Shown: positions 18,074 to 27,800 of the stretch, in pieces
Layout of the letters: each line of letters starts with the position of its first letter
Numbering within the stretch: position 1 is the stretch's first letter
Assembly: GCF_001570905.1 (NCBI RefSeq)
Contig: NZ_BCSO01000006.1
Location: 1 to 64,000 of the forward strand
Direction of reading: 5' to 3'
From: [Zimmermannella] alba NBRC 15616
GTDB lineage: Bacteria > Actinomycetota > Actinomycetes > Actinomycetales > Microbacteriaceae
Length of the DNA stretch: 64,000 nucleotides
Program-made: the position numbers and the translations under genes
Notes under the pieces: model-generated
What the model was told of the DNA's origin: nothing
The model's database searches: none
The model's input: only the letters and a program-made list of their open reading frames with translations

Positions 18074-19615
18074 GTGAAATCACGTACCTGGAAGGCCGCT
18101 CTTGGCCTCGTTGGCGCCTGTGCAGCCGTGTTTGCTGGAGCGGTTGCTCCTGCTGCACCGGCTCAGGCAGCCGACACGATTGACCCGAACGCTGCCGTCA
18201 CGCTGAACATTTATAAGTACGTGGGGGACCCGGTCAGCCCGCAGCCGGCCCCGGGAACCGCTCCCACAGGCCTGGACCCCCTGCCGGGTGTCACCTTTGA
18301 GGTGAAGCGCCTCACGAACGTGGACCTCACCACGAGCGCTGGCTGGGCGACGCTGTCGAGTGTGACGGCGGCTCAGCTTTCTGACGGAGACACCGCGAAT
18401 GATGGCGGCGTGACCCTCGGCGGTCCCGTCACGAAGGTGACGGATGCGCAGGGCCTTGCGAGCTTTACGAATCCGGACATCAAGGTTGGTGCCTATCTCG
18501 TCACCGAAAAGCAGCTCGGCAACTACACCGTTGCAGCCCCCTTCATCGTGACCCTTCCCCACGAGGGTGCCAACGGTGCATGGGACTACACGCAGAACGT
18601 CTACCCCAAGAACCAGAAGATTCAGCCGACGAAGGCCGTGAACGATGACAAGGCGACGCTCGGCCAAAACATTGACTACACCGTGAACCTCCCGGTTCCA
18701 GCTGGCGACCTCACCGCCTTCGGTATGGAAGACCAGCTCGTGGCTGACCTCACGCTGGTTGCGTCGCCGGTCACGGTGAAGGCCAGTAACACGAAGGTGA
18801 CGCTTGATCCTGCCACCGACTACACGATCGACACCGCCAACAACAAGCTCACGGTGACCTTCACCGAAGCTGGCCGCAAGAAGCTCCAAGAGCAGCGCGT
18901 GAGCGACCCGGCTCTCGCCGTGAGCGTCGGCTTCTCGGCCACCGTGAAGTCGATTCCGACTTCGGGCGTTATCACGAACACCGCTACGTTGATCGGCCCG
19001 AACGGCATGCGCATTACGACCGACGTGGACGCGAACGGTGACGGCAAGCCGGACCCGGCTTCGACTACCTTCGCGAACCTCGTCGTGACGAAGACTGGCC
19101 CGGCTGGAACGGACAACGCGGCCCTCAACGGTGCCGTCTTCGAGCTCTACCGCTGCACCGAGACCGCACCCGGCAGCGGCAAGTATGCGCTGAGTGGCAA
19201 TGCGCTCACCATGTCGACCGACGCTGAAGGCAAGAAGGGTACGACCATCACCACGGCAAAGGGTGTCACCGGTGGTGCTGCCTCGACCGCGCAGGCCTTC
19301 GCCGTTCCGGTGTCGTCGACGAACACTGACGCGACCGGAACGATCTCGGAGACCTACTGTGTGCTCGAAACCGACGCTCCTGCAGGCTTCGTCCGTAACC
19401 CGGAGCCGATCCTCGTGACGTACACGCCGGGCGAGGGCGGCAACGCTGGCACGCTCACGGCTAGCGTGATGAACCAGAAGAACACGATCCTCGGCAACCT
19501 TCCGGCAACCGGTGCCTGGGGTGTTGGCCTCATCCTGCTCCTCGGTCTTGTGCTGGTGATCCGCGGTATCGTCACGAGCCGCCGCGACCGTGAGGACCAG
19601 CCCACCGTCGCCTAG
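18074..19615 (+). CDS. SpaA-type shaft (major) pilin
   Basis: The covalently polymerised pilus backbone, 513 residues. A Sec signal peptide (about 1-33, ending AQAAD) is followed by an N-terminal domain. The pilin motif VYPKN comes next (K179 is the expected sortase acceptor lysine). Two isopeptide (Cna-B-like) domains follow, the last carrying an E-box-like YCVLETDAPAGF (E432). The sorting signal is LPATG (476-480) with a hydrophobic helix and RR tail. The start chosen is GTG with GAGG six bases upstream. Positions 17795-18073 hold no gene, only the promoter and leader. It heads the pilus locus and is followed by a strong hairpin. Confidence 0.94.
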   Translation: MKSRTWKAALGLVGACAAVFAGAVAPAAPAQAADTIDPNAAVTLNIYKYVGDPVSPQPAPGTAPTGLDPLPGVTFEVKRLTNVDLTTSAGWATLSSVTAAQLSDGDTANDGGVTLGGPVTKVTDAQGLASFTNPDIKVGAYLVTEKQLGNYTVAAPFIVTLPHEGANGAWDYTQNVYPKNQKIQPTKAVNDDKATLGQNIDYTVNLPVPAGDLTAFGMEDQLVADLTLVASPVTVKASNTKVTLDPATDYTIDTANNKLTVTFTEAGRKKLQEQRVSDPALAVSVGFSATVKSIPTSGVITNTATLIGPNGMRITTDVDANGDGKPDPASTTFANLVVTKTGPAGTDNAALNGAVFELYRCTETAPGSGKYALSGNALTMSTDAEGKKGTTITTAKGVTGGAASTAQAFAVPVSSTNTDATGTISETYCVLETDAPAGFVRNPEPILVTYTPGEGGNAGTLTASVMNQKNTILGNLPATGAWGVGLILLLGLVLVIRGIVTSRRDREDQPTVA

Positions 19616-19628
19616 CGTGAGGGCCTAG

Positions 19629-19665
19629 CGGTGACGGTGAGTGTGCCCTGCACTCACCGTCACCG
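19629..19665 (+). terminator. Strong hairpin between shaft pilin and first sortase
   Basis: A perfect 15-bp stem (CGGTGACGGTGAGTG with its complement) and 7-base loop lie 13 bases after the pilin stop and 43 bases before the sortase start, with no U-tract. It probably attenuates read-through or protects the pilin mRNA 3' end, giving more shaft subunit than sortase. This role is inferred. Confidence 0.75.
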
Positions 19666-19707
19666 GCCACAGCACGATCGGGGCATCAGCAGGACGAGGG
19701 GAGCATC

Positions 19708-20568
19708 GTGGCCACAACTCGGCGGCGACACCGCTACCGCTCAACGGTCTACCTCGCGCTCGGGATCCTCGTCCTGCTGACCCCCGTGGTGCTGACACAT
19801 ATCAACAACGTTGAACAGCAGCGAATTGCCGAACGGTATTCGCAGCATGCCTTGAATCTGAGCGAACAGGATCGATCCGCACTGCTCGACGAAGCACGGC
19901 AGTACAACCAGGATCTCGGCGAACACCCCGTCACAGACCCGTGGGGAGGCGTTCCTGACCGGCACTCCGCTGAATACCAGCGATACGAGCACTTACTCGC
20001 ATCGGATGCCATGATGGCCCGCGTGCGGATTCCGTCGGTGGGCATTGACGCTCCCGTCTATCACGGAACGAATCAATCAACGCTCGCCATGGGCGTTGGC
20101 CATGTCTACGGCACTGCGTTGCCCGTGGGTGGCGAGAGCACCCACAGCGTCCTGGCAGGGCACACCGGTCTTGCCACGGTCACCATGTTCGACAACATCT
20201 CGCACGTGAAGGACGGTGACATCATGATCGTTGAGGTCGCGGGCGAAACGCTTGCGTACCGCGTCGATCAGATCAAAACTGTCCTGCCCAACCAGCTTGA
20301 GGATGTCATGCCTGAAGCTGGTCACGATCGCATCACCTTGGTGACCTGCACGCCCTACGGCATCAATACGCACCGTCTGCTCATCCGTGGTGAACGCACC
20401 GAGCTTCCCGCAGACGCGCTGACGCAGAGCTACTTCAGCCCGTGGCAGCCGTGGATGGTCTTCGCGATCATCATGGCTTTCATCGCCCTCATCGTCTTGC
20501 TCATGCGCGCGAGGAAGCGTCACCAGCGGAAGACTCAGACTCAGAACGAAAGGACAGCGGGCGCATGA
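19708..20568 (+). CDS. Class C sortase (pilus polymerase), canonical lid
   Basis: A membrane transpeptidase that cleaves LPxTG pilins and joins them through the YPKN lysine. 286 residues: an N-terminal membrane anchor (about 13-31), a lid motif DPW (77-79) that would plug the active site, the catalytic triad H152 (LAGHTGL), C214 (TLVTCTPYG) and R223, and a second C-terminal membrane helix (about 248-267), all typical of class C. The GTG start has an AGGGGAG ribosome site. Its stop overlaps the start of the next gene (ATGA). Confidence 0.95.
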   Translation: MATTRRRHRYRSTVYLALGILVLLTPVVLTHINNVEQQRIAERYSQHALNLSEQDRSALLDEARQYNQDLGEHPVTDPWGGVPDRHSAEYQRYEHLLASDAMMARVRIPSVGIDAPVYHGTNQSTLAMGVGHVYGTALPVGGESTHSVLAGHTGLATVTMFDNISHVKDGDIMIVEVAGETLAYRVDQIKTVLPNQLEDVMPEAGHDRITLVTCTPYGINTHRLLIRGERTELPADALTQSYFSPWQPWMVFAIIMAFIALIVLLMRARKRHQRKTQTQNERTAGA

Positions 20569-21800
20569 CGCACACACTTTTCGTGCGCATCCGGCTCATG
20601 GTGCTCCTGGGGGTAATCGTGATGTCGTTCGCTGTCGTCTGCGCCCCAGCCGCGAGCTCAGCTGCTGACCTTGGAACCTTCACGTTGCACAAAACCGAAG
20701 GAGAAGGAGACACCCCGGGGACTCCCATCGAAGGAATCCAGTTTCAGCTGCAACAGTTGCAGGGCATATCCGTCACCGACCAAGCCAGCCTCAACGAGCT
20801 CTCCACTCGTGACCCACGGGTTCTCGCCGACGGGGATGAATACCTGCTCGCGGCACCGATCGCGATGACGACTGATGCACAGGGCATTGCTACGGCGTCC
20901 GGTTTGGCGGACGGCGTGTATCTCGTCAAGGAATTGCCGAGCCGGTCAGGCGACGTCGCCTACAGCGTGATCGAGCCCTTCCTGATTTCGATCGGCTATG
21001 AGGGGAAGCGTGACATCGTGGTCTGGGCGAAGAACCAGGCCGTCTCCATCACACTGGCTGTGTCGAAGAATCCCGTCGTGGAAGGTGACGTGTTCTCGGT
21101 CACCGCGCAGGGGACGGTTCCTGCACCCGACCGTGACGGAAAGCTGCACCGCTACGTGGTGGTGGTCGAAACTGATCCACTCTTTCTCGACCCGATGGTG
21201 GGACGGGTGTGGATCTCCTCTGCCCTTGGCGACGTTGAGCTGCAGGAAGGTCGTGACTACACGGCCACGTGGAACAGCGAGTTTCGGCAGATGATGGTGA
21301 CGCTGACGCCCCACGGGCTGTCGATGCTGGCACCGATTCGTCTGCACGCTCCCGATACTCATGTGAACGTACGCCTGGATGGTCGAACGGGAACACCGAG
21401 CTGTCACGCGGGCACGCCCGGCAACAGCAGCAGTGGTGACTCCGCAACGCTGATCTGCGAGCGACTCACATTCATGTCCGCGCTGTTCGTGGACGGATGG
21501 GCGGTACCAACGACACAAGACAAGCTCCTATCGCAGGGCATCTTGTCGAACCCTCAGTTCGTCGACGTTATTGTTCCCAATGCCACAGACGAAGTCGTTG
21601 ACCCGTCTATGCGGCCGGGTTCAGAACCGACGCGATTGCCAGACATCTTGGTCGCGAGCGGTGGGCTGTTTGCGGGAGGAGCGTTGTTAACGGCAGCAAC
21701 CCTCTGCGTGCTGTTGTTTTTCATGTTCACTCGGAGGCGCAGCGACGAAGATGAGGAACAAGAGCTAGTGCATGGAATGAGCGGGAGTGAGAGGAAGTGA
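20565..21800 (+). CDS. Minor pilin with non-canonical sorting signal LPDIL
   Basis: A 411-residue exported protein. It has a signal peptide (about 1-34, ending ASSAAD), a Cna-B-like first domain (TFTLHKTEGEGD to VYLVKELPS) and a pilin-motif-like VVWAKNQ at about 155. The C terminus has the sorting-signal layout (hydrophobic helix then RRR), but the pentapeptide is LPDIL (358-362) instead of LPxTG. It begins at an ATG overlapping the sortase stop and ends within the GTG start of the adhesin gene, so translation is coupled on both sides. It is probably a basal or ancillary pilin; whether either sortase accepts LPDIL is unknown. Confidence 0.88.
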   Translation: MTHTLFVRIRLMVLLGVIVMSFAVVCAPAASSAADLGTFTLHKTEGEGDTPGTPIEGIQFQLQQLQGISVTDQASLNELSTRDPRVLADGDEYLLAAPIAMTTDAQGIATASGLADGVYLVKELPSRSGDVAYSVIEPFLISIGYEGKRDIVVWAKNQAVSITLAVSKNPVVEGDVFSVTAQGTVPAPDRDGKLHRYVVVVETDPLFLDPMVGRVWISSALGDVELQEGRDYTATWNSEFRQMMVTLTPHGLSMLAPIRLHAPDTHVNVRLDGRTGTPSCHAGTPGNSSSGDSATLICERLTFMSALFVDGWAVPTTQDKLLSQGILSNPQFVDVIVPNATDEVVDPSMRPGSEPTRLPDILVASGGLFAGGALLTAATLCVLLFFMFTRRRSDEDEEQELVHGMSGSERK

Positions 21801-24800
21801 CGAAGATGGGGAACGAATATTTGATGCCTCTGCGGAAAATCCTTGTCCTGGTGCTCTCCATCGTGATCATTGCTGCCGGTGCGACCGTACTCTTGCCGCC
21901 TGCGCGCAAGGCTGCGGCAGCGTCAATCAGCGATATGGGGGATTGTGAATTTCGCACCTCATCGACGAATTCGGTGTCTTACAATGTTTCTCGGCAACTT
22001 TGTTTTCTTGATTTGACGGGTATTGACCCGAATATTACGGGTTCCCAGCCGGTAACGAAGCGGGTCGGTGCTTATACGCTGAAGTTCACGTGGAATACGA
22101 TCCGCGCGCGGGCGACCGGTGACCCGGTCTACCTGGAATCTCGCGCAACATACAGCACGCGCGCCGCCTTTGGTAATGTCAACAATGACGGTGCCATGTT
22201 TCCTGGCGGTTCTGGGCGCCCGATTGTGCACCAGAAGGGGAGCCCTTGGACGGTTGCTGACGATAGTTTTGTTCGGTTTCAGATTAGTAATATCTCTATA
22301 ACCGATACTCAAACCGGCGAACCCGTCAACAACTATGCCTTTAACGTTATTGACGCGGAAGAGACCTCGATTGGTGAAGGTATTAGTATCGATAACGGTG
22401 ATTCAAGCTATGCTTCCCTTCCCATCAAGTACTTGACTCCTCCCGAGAATGGCCAGGCTTGTAGCATCCGGGCGGCTGCGGGAAGTGAGGTAACGGGCCG
22501 AAGTGTGCTGGAGCCGCGCCCAGCTTTGGACCGCGACTTCGTCTGTGAAAACGATCGAACAAATCCCGGTTCTTTCGTCGCAACATTGAACAATCCCAAG
22601 CAGTTCACGGTCACGACGTGGACAGACGCCGAGCAGGCGTTTGCGCTTTCGCTGACGCTCGGCCGTGCCGGTGGCGAGCTGAAGGGCGATACCCTCGCGC
22701 TGAACGGTGGCACTTCTGGGCCTTCCGCTTATGAGCAGCTTGTCTATGGTGCAGAAACCGGGTTCGACCTCAAGGTATGGAATACCGTATCGACGGAGTC
22801 TTCGCCTTTTGTCTACGTTCCGCGCTCTGGCGCAGATAAGTCTATCGGGCCCCAGGATGGCAGTACGGTGGGGTATTTTCGAGTTCCGGGTGTGGCGGCC
22901 GATGGATCCCCAACCGGAGCAGGCACACTCTACTATCAATCAACTGGTGACAACGTGCCGGGAGGTAATCGCTCGCTGGTGTTCCTTCGCTACAAGCCGA
23001 AATGGACTTGTTCCGTGTCTGTGGGGCAGAAGGATCAAAAGGTGGTGGATTTGCCACCAGCTAACCCAACATCCACGTTCAAAGCGGTATCTGATATCAG
23101 TGGAAGCGCGGTAACATTTCTGACGCGGAATGACACGGCAAAGGGTACCAGTACCGTTGAAGTGACGAACCCGGACAATCTTCCGATCTCGTGTCGGGTG
23201 AACTGGGTATCGAATTACGAGGCCTCTACGTTGGACGTGACCAAGCTTGTATCCGGTACCGCCTCTGGGTTTCCCGAAGTGCAAAACCGCAGCTATGTCC
23301 TCAACTACAGTTGCACGCTCGCTGGCTACAGCAAGGCTTATCCAAGCTTGCCACTCAGCGGTAGTATCCCCATCGAGCGCAACGCAACCGAACGAATGGT
23401 GTCTCTTCCGCAAGGTGCAAGCTGCACGTTTTCCGAGTCGTTTCCGCCAACGGCCGATCCGAATAACCCTGGTTTGACGACGACACAACCAGCGCTACCT
23501 GGAAAGACACTCACCCTTACCTGGGGCGATAATGCGACGGGTACAGGCACGTACGACAGCTTCGACGGCAGTAACACTCTGCCGAATTCGAGTGTGACGC
23601 TTGGCGCCCAGACGAAGGTGTCCGCAACGAACCGCTTTGACTACCGCGGTGGCACGGTCGACTTCTCGAAGACGATTACGGGTGAGCCCGTCCGAGAACT
23701 CGCCAACACCACTAGGACCTACAACTTCGCATGGGGCTGTAAGGACACGGACCGTTCCGGTACATTTTCAATGACCGTCACCTATGCCGCAGATGGCACT
23801 GCCAGCGGTACAGGCCCCACCCTCACTGATGTTCCCGTGGCGCGCGATTGCTGGGTTCGAGCAACGTCGAACCTCACCGACAAGGAGTCGGCCCGAGTCG
23901 AATCGCTGCCACGAACGATGACCACGAGTGGAGACGCGGCCGATGCTTCTGCTGATCAAGCAGCCGAGTCGGATCCAAATACATACCATTTTCGACTCAA
24001 GGACTACAAGGAACCGTCTGGCGAAAACTCGAATCTCATCACTTCTCCGAATGCTTCCCGCATGAGCGTGCATTTGGTGCATCCGTACCGGTATAAGACA
24101 GAAGAACTGAGAGTTCAGAAAACGCTCACTGGTACGGGTGCCGAAGGTGCCCGACGAGAGATCGGTTTGGCTGCCACTCCGTTTACGGTGAACTACCGTT
24201 GCACCTATGGAATTGATCGGGTGAAGGAAGGCACCGTTCACATCGGGTTGGACCCAACTCAGCCCGGCGTCGTGCCGAGTGTCCCGTTGGGAGCCAGCTG
24301 TTCAGTCTGGGAAACCACTGCGTCGGCCCCGAAGGGGACGAATGTGCAGTTTGTTGAACGCGATAGTTCTGGCAAGCCGGTTACAACAGTCGAAAGCGCT
24401 GACCCCAACGACGCGACAACGAAGCTCGACAACGCCGCAGCGCAATCGACTCCCGTACACACGATGCACGAAGCATCGAACGACAATTCGAACCTCATCA
24501 AGATCACCAACCGCTACGACCAGCGATTGGGAACGGTGTCATTGACAAAGCTCGTTGACCGCGGCGGTATCGTGGGTACGTTGCCCACCACCTACGATTT
24601 CAGCTTCACGTGTGGTGTCCGAACCGTACAGAACGCTGACGGCAGTTATGTGGGTGTCCCTATTGCAGGAACTGTAACCGCCCGAGAAGGTACGAGCCTT
24701 GCACTTCGAGCTACTGAAGGTGACGCTGCTTCGCTTCAGCTTCTCAATGACGGCGACAACGGTGAGTTGCGTGTCCCCTTCGGCAATGATTGTGAAATCA

Positions 24801-27800
24801 CCGAACGCACCCCAGCGAAACTCCCGCCGGGTGTCTCGCTCGTTTCGGACCGCTCTGTCGTCGAGGTGGTCGACGCTGCCTCAAATTCAGTCACAGTCAC
24901 GAACACATTTGCGGCGGCCGGAGCCGGTCTCACACTCGATCAGCAATTCCTTGGCAACAGCAAGCTTGCCCCGGCAACAGGGGCGAACTATCAGCTCACG
25001 TGTGAGAACGGATTCACCCAGGCCATCACGCTCACCCCAACGACACCGCGGACGACCATCTCTGCTGCCTCCACACCATCTGGCACCGCTTGCCGACTCG
25101 TTGAGACCGCGCGGGATGCAGGTGTGCGCACCATAAATGGGGTCACCTTCCCGATCGACCGCACCTCATCAGCATCGTTGCCTGCAGATGGTTCTCACCC
25201 GGGCATCGATGTTTCCTTGCCTGAGACAAACGGCGCGCCTCAAACGATCGACGTGAGCTTCACGGTCGGTGACTCGTCAGTGCTCACGCTGTCGCACGAT
25301 TATCGATATGAGTTTGCCCCCGTCTCAGCAGAGAAGGTTGTGGCTTTCGATGCGGCAACCCAGCAGTGGATCTCGGAGACGAGAAAGCAGACCAAGCGTG
25401 ACCGTTCCTTCACGCTCACCCTGACGTGTGTTCGACCAACTGGCGAAGTGAGTGCCAGTGAAATCACGCTCTCAGCGAGCGAGACCTCACTCGCTGGTGA
25501 GCTTGCCTCCTTGGGTGATGAAGCGGTCGGGTCGAGCTGTACCGCGGCGGAACTTGCCTCAACTACTGCTGCCGGCGTGAAGCTCACTACGGAAGCGAGC
25601 TACAACGGATCACCGGACGCAGACCCTGCTACGCCGTCGCAAGCGGTTGCCTTTACCGTGGGTGCAAGCAACACGATGACGTTGACGAACACCTATAGCC
25701 GCGACCTCATCAACGTCGAACTGAACAAGATCGCGCGCTTCCCGCACAACGTGGATTCCTCGATCCGCAGTCTGTACGGGGCTGCACTCAACGAGTACCT
25801 GCACGATCACACATTCACTCTTGACTGCCGCGACCCCGAGGCCGCGAATGCGCCGCTTGGATCGCCTCTCACCGGAGCGATCAAGGGTGAAGGGAGCTAT
25901 AGCTTCACCGGAGTCCCCTCCGGTTTGAACTGCCACATCAGTGGCGACGGGTTCACGCAGCTTGACCTCGCTGATTCCACAAGCGGACGTGCACTTGAAT
26001 CTCACTTCACAACGTCCAAGGTGGAGTGGATTGTTGACGACAACGCGGCCACGGAACATGTCGACACGAACCTTGGCGACGGCATCACGGATTCTCCGTA
26101 CTGGCTCGTGCCGAGCAATGACAGCGCAACGCATCAGATTGATGTCGTCAACAACTACGAGTTTGTGATGCAGGACGTGGTGCGCTCGAAGCAGGTTATT
26201 GCAACTCAAGCTGGTTTGAATCTCCTGGACCAGACGCAGCCAACCTTCTCATTCACCTTCCGGTGCTCGGGCGTTGGATACGGTGACTGGGCGGGTATCA
26301 ACGATCCGTCTATTCCAAACCCGCTGTCGTACCGCAGTTTTACCGATGCTCCCGTCACGACGGGAACCCCTGCCTCGGGCGAAACTGAACGCTTCGTCCG
26401 CACGTACACCTCTCCGAGTGTGCAAGTTCCTGCGGGCGCACTTTGCGAAGGTACAGAGCTTGACCCGACGGGAACTCCACCGGAGCTTCAGCACACGGCG
26501 AAGTGGCTCGACGTGGCGGGCAACCAGCACGACGGAACAACAATGAGGGCACGTATTGCTGATGGGTACGGACACGGTACGAACAACCTCACGTTCATCA
26601 ATGAGTACACGCGACGTATGGTTCCGGTGCAACTGTCGATGCTGCATGCTGGCTTTTGGGCGGACGCTGATGCACGCGGCTACACGCTTCGCGTCACCTG
26701 TACTGATCCAAGTGCGACAACCGCCGAAACGACCGTTCCCTTGACATCTGCGATCGTTGACTCATCTGTTGCGCAGGCCTCTGCGCCGCAACGAGGTACC
26801 CTCGTCTCGCTTCCTGCGGGTGCAGACTGCTCATTGTCTGTAGCAGACAGTTCAGCACTGGCCCCGCGGAGCGACCTCGAGATGCTGCGTGGTAGTAGGA
26901 CGCCGTTCGTGAGTTTTGGGCTGTGGACGGGCGAAGGAACCGCCTACCCGCCGAACGGGGCCGAAGCGAGCAACCCACGATTGGCTCCCGCCGAGAATCT
27001 TCCATATTCTTCCTCGGTTACTGACGCAATGAAGGACTACACCTTTGCGTTTTCGGTCCCCGCAAACGCGAACGTTGGAGCTGGCCGGACAGCTGCTCTG
27101 ACGGTTGCGGCTGAGGCGGTCCATCCTCAGGCATATGCGGACATCACTCTGACCAAGAATGTCGCCGGCGACATTGGCAGGAGCGGGGAGTTCCGTTTCG
27201 AATCATCGTGCCTTCACGGAGGTAGTGTCACCGTTCGACCCGGTGAATCTTTCACCCTGCCTCGGGTGCCGGTCACCAATCGCTGTACCTTGACCGAGAC
27301 AGATGATGGCGTTGCTGGATCGGAAGCACAGTTGAGCGTGACGTCACACGGTGAGCACATCAAGTTCGATGCTGCACGTGACCTCGAGAACGCCCCGTCG
27401 GCTCTGACTGGCCAGGCAGGGGAACACTCCGTCACGTTTGAGGTGCGGCCAGTGACAGATCCAGCCGACCCAGGCACATCTGGGTCTCGCTGGGCGATGG
27501 ACCTTCTCAACACGTTCCCCGCGATCGATATTGAGAAGACCATCGCAGGTCCTACCACCCTGGTCCCGCCCGATAACGCGGTGCTGGATCAAAACGCGAC
27601 GAGCTTCGAGGTGACCTATGCGATCCGGAATAACGGTGGCGTGGGGGCCTCAAAGCTGACGCTCAGCGACCCGAGCCTTGCTGGTCGGACCTTGACACGT
27701 GGGAACCAGAGCTACACGGTTCCGTCCGATGGCACGATTGACCCAGGCTTCTGTGGATTCGATGCCGCCGGAACCATTGCCCCCGATGCCACGCTGAGCT

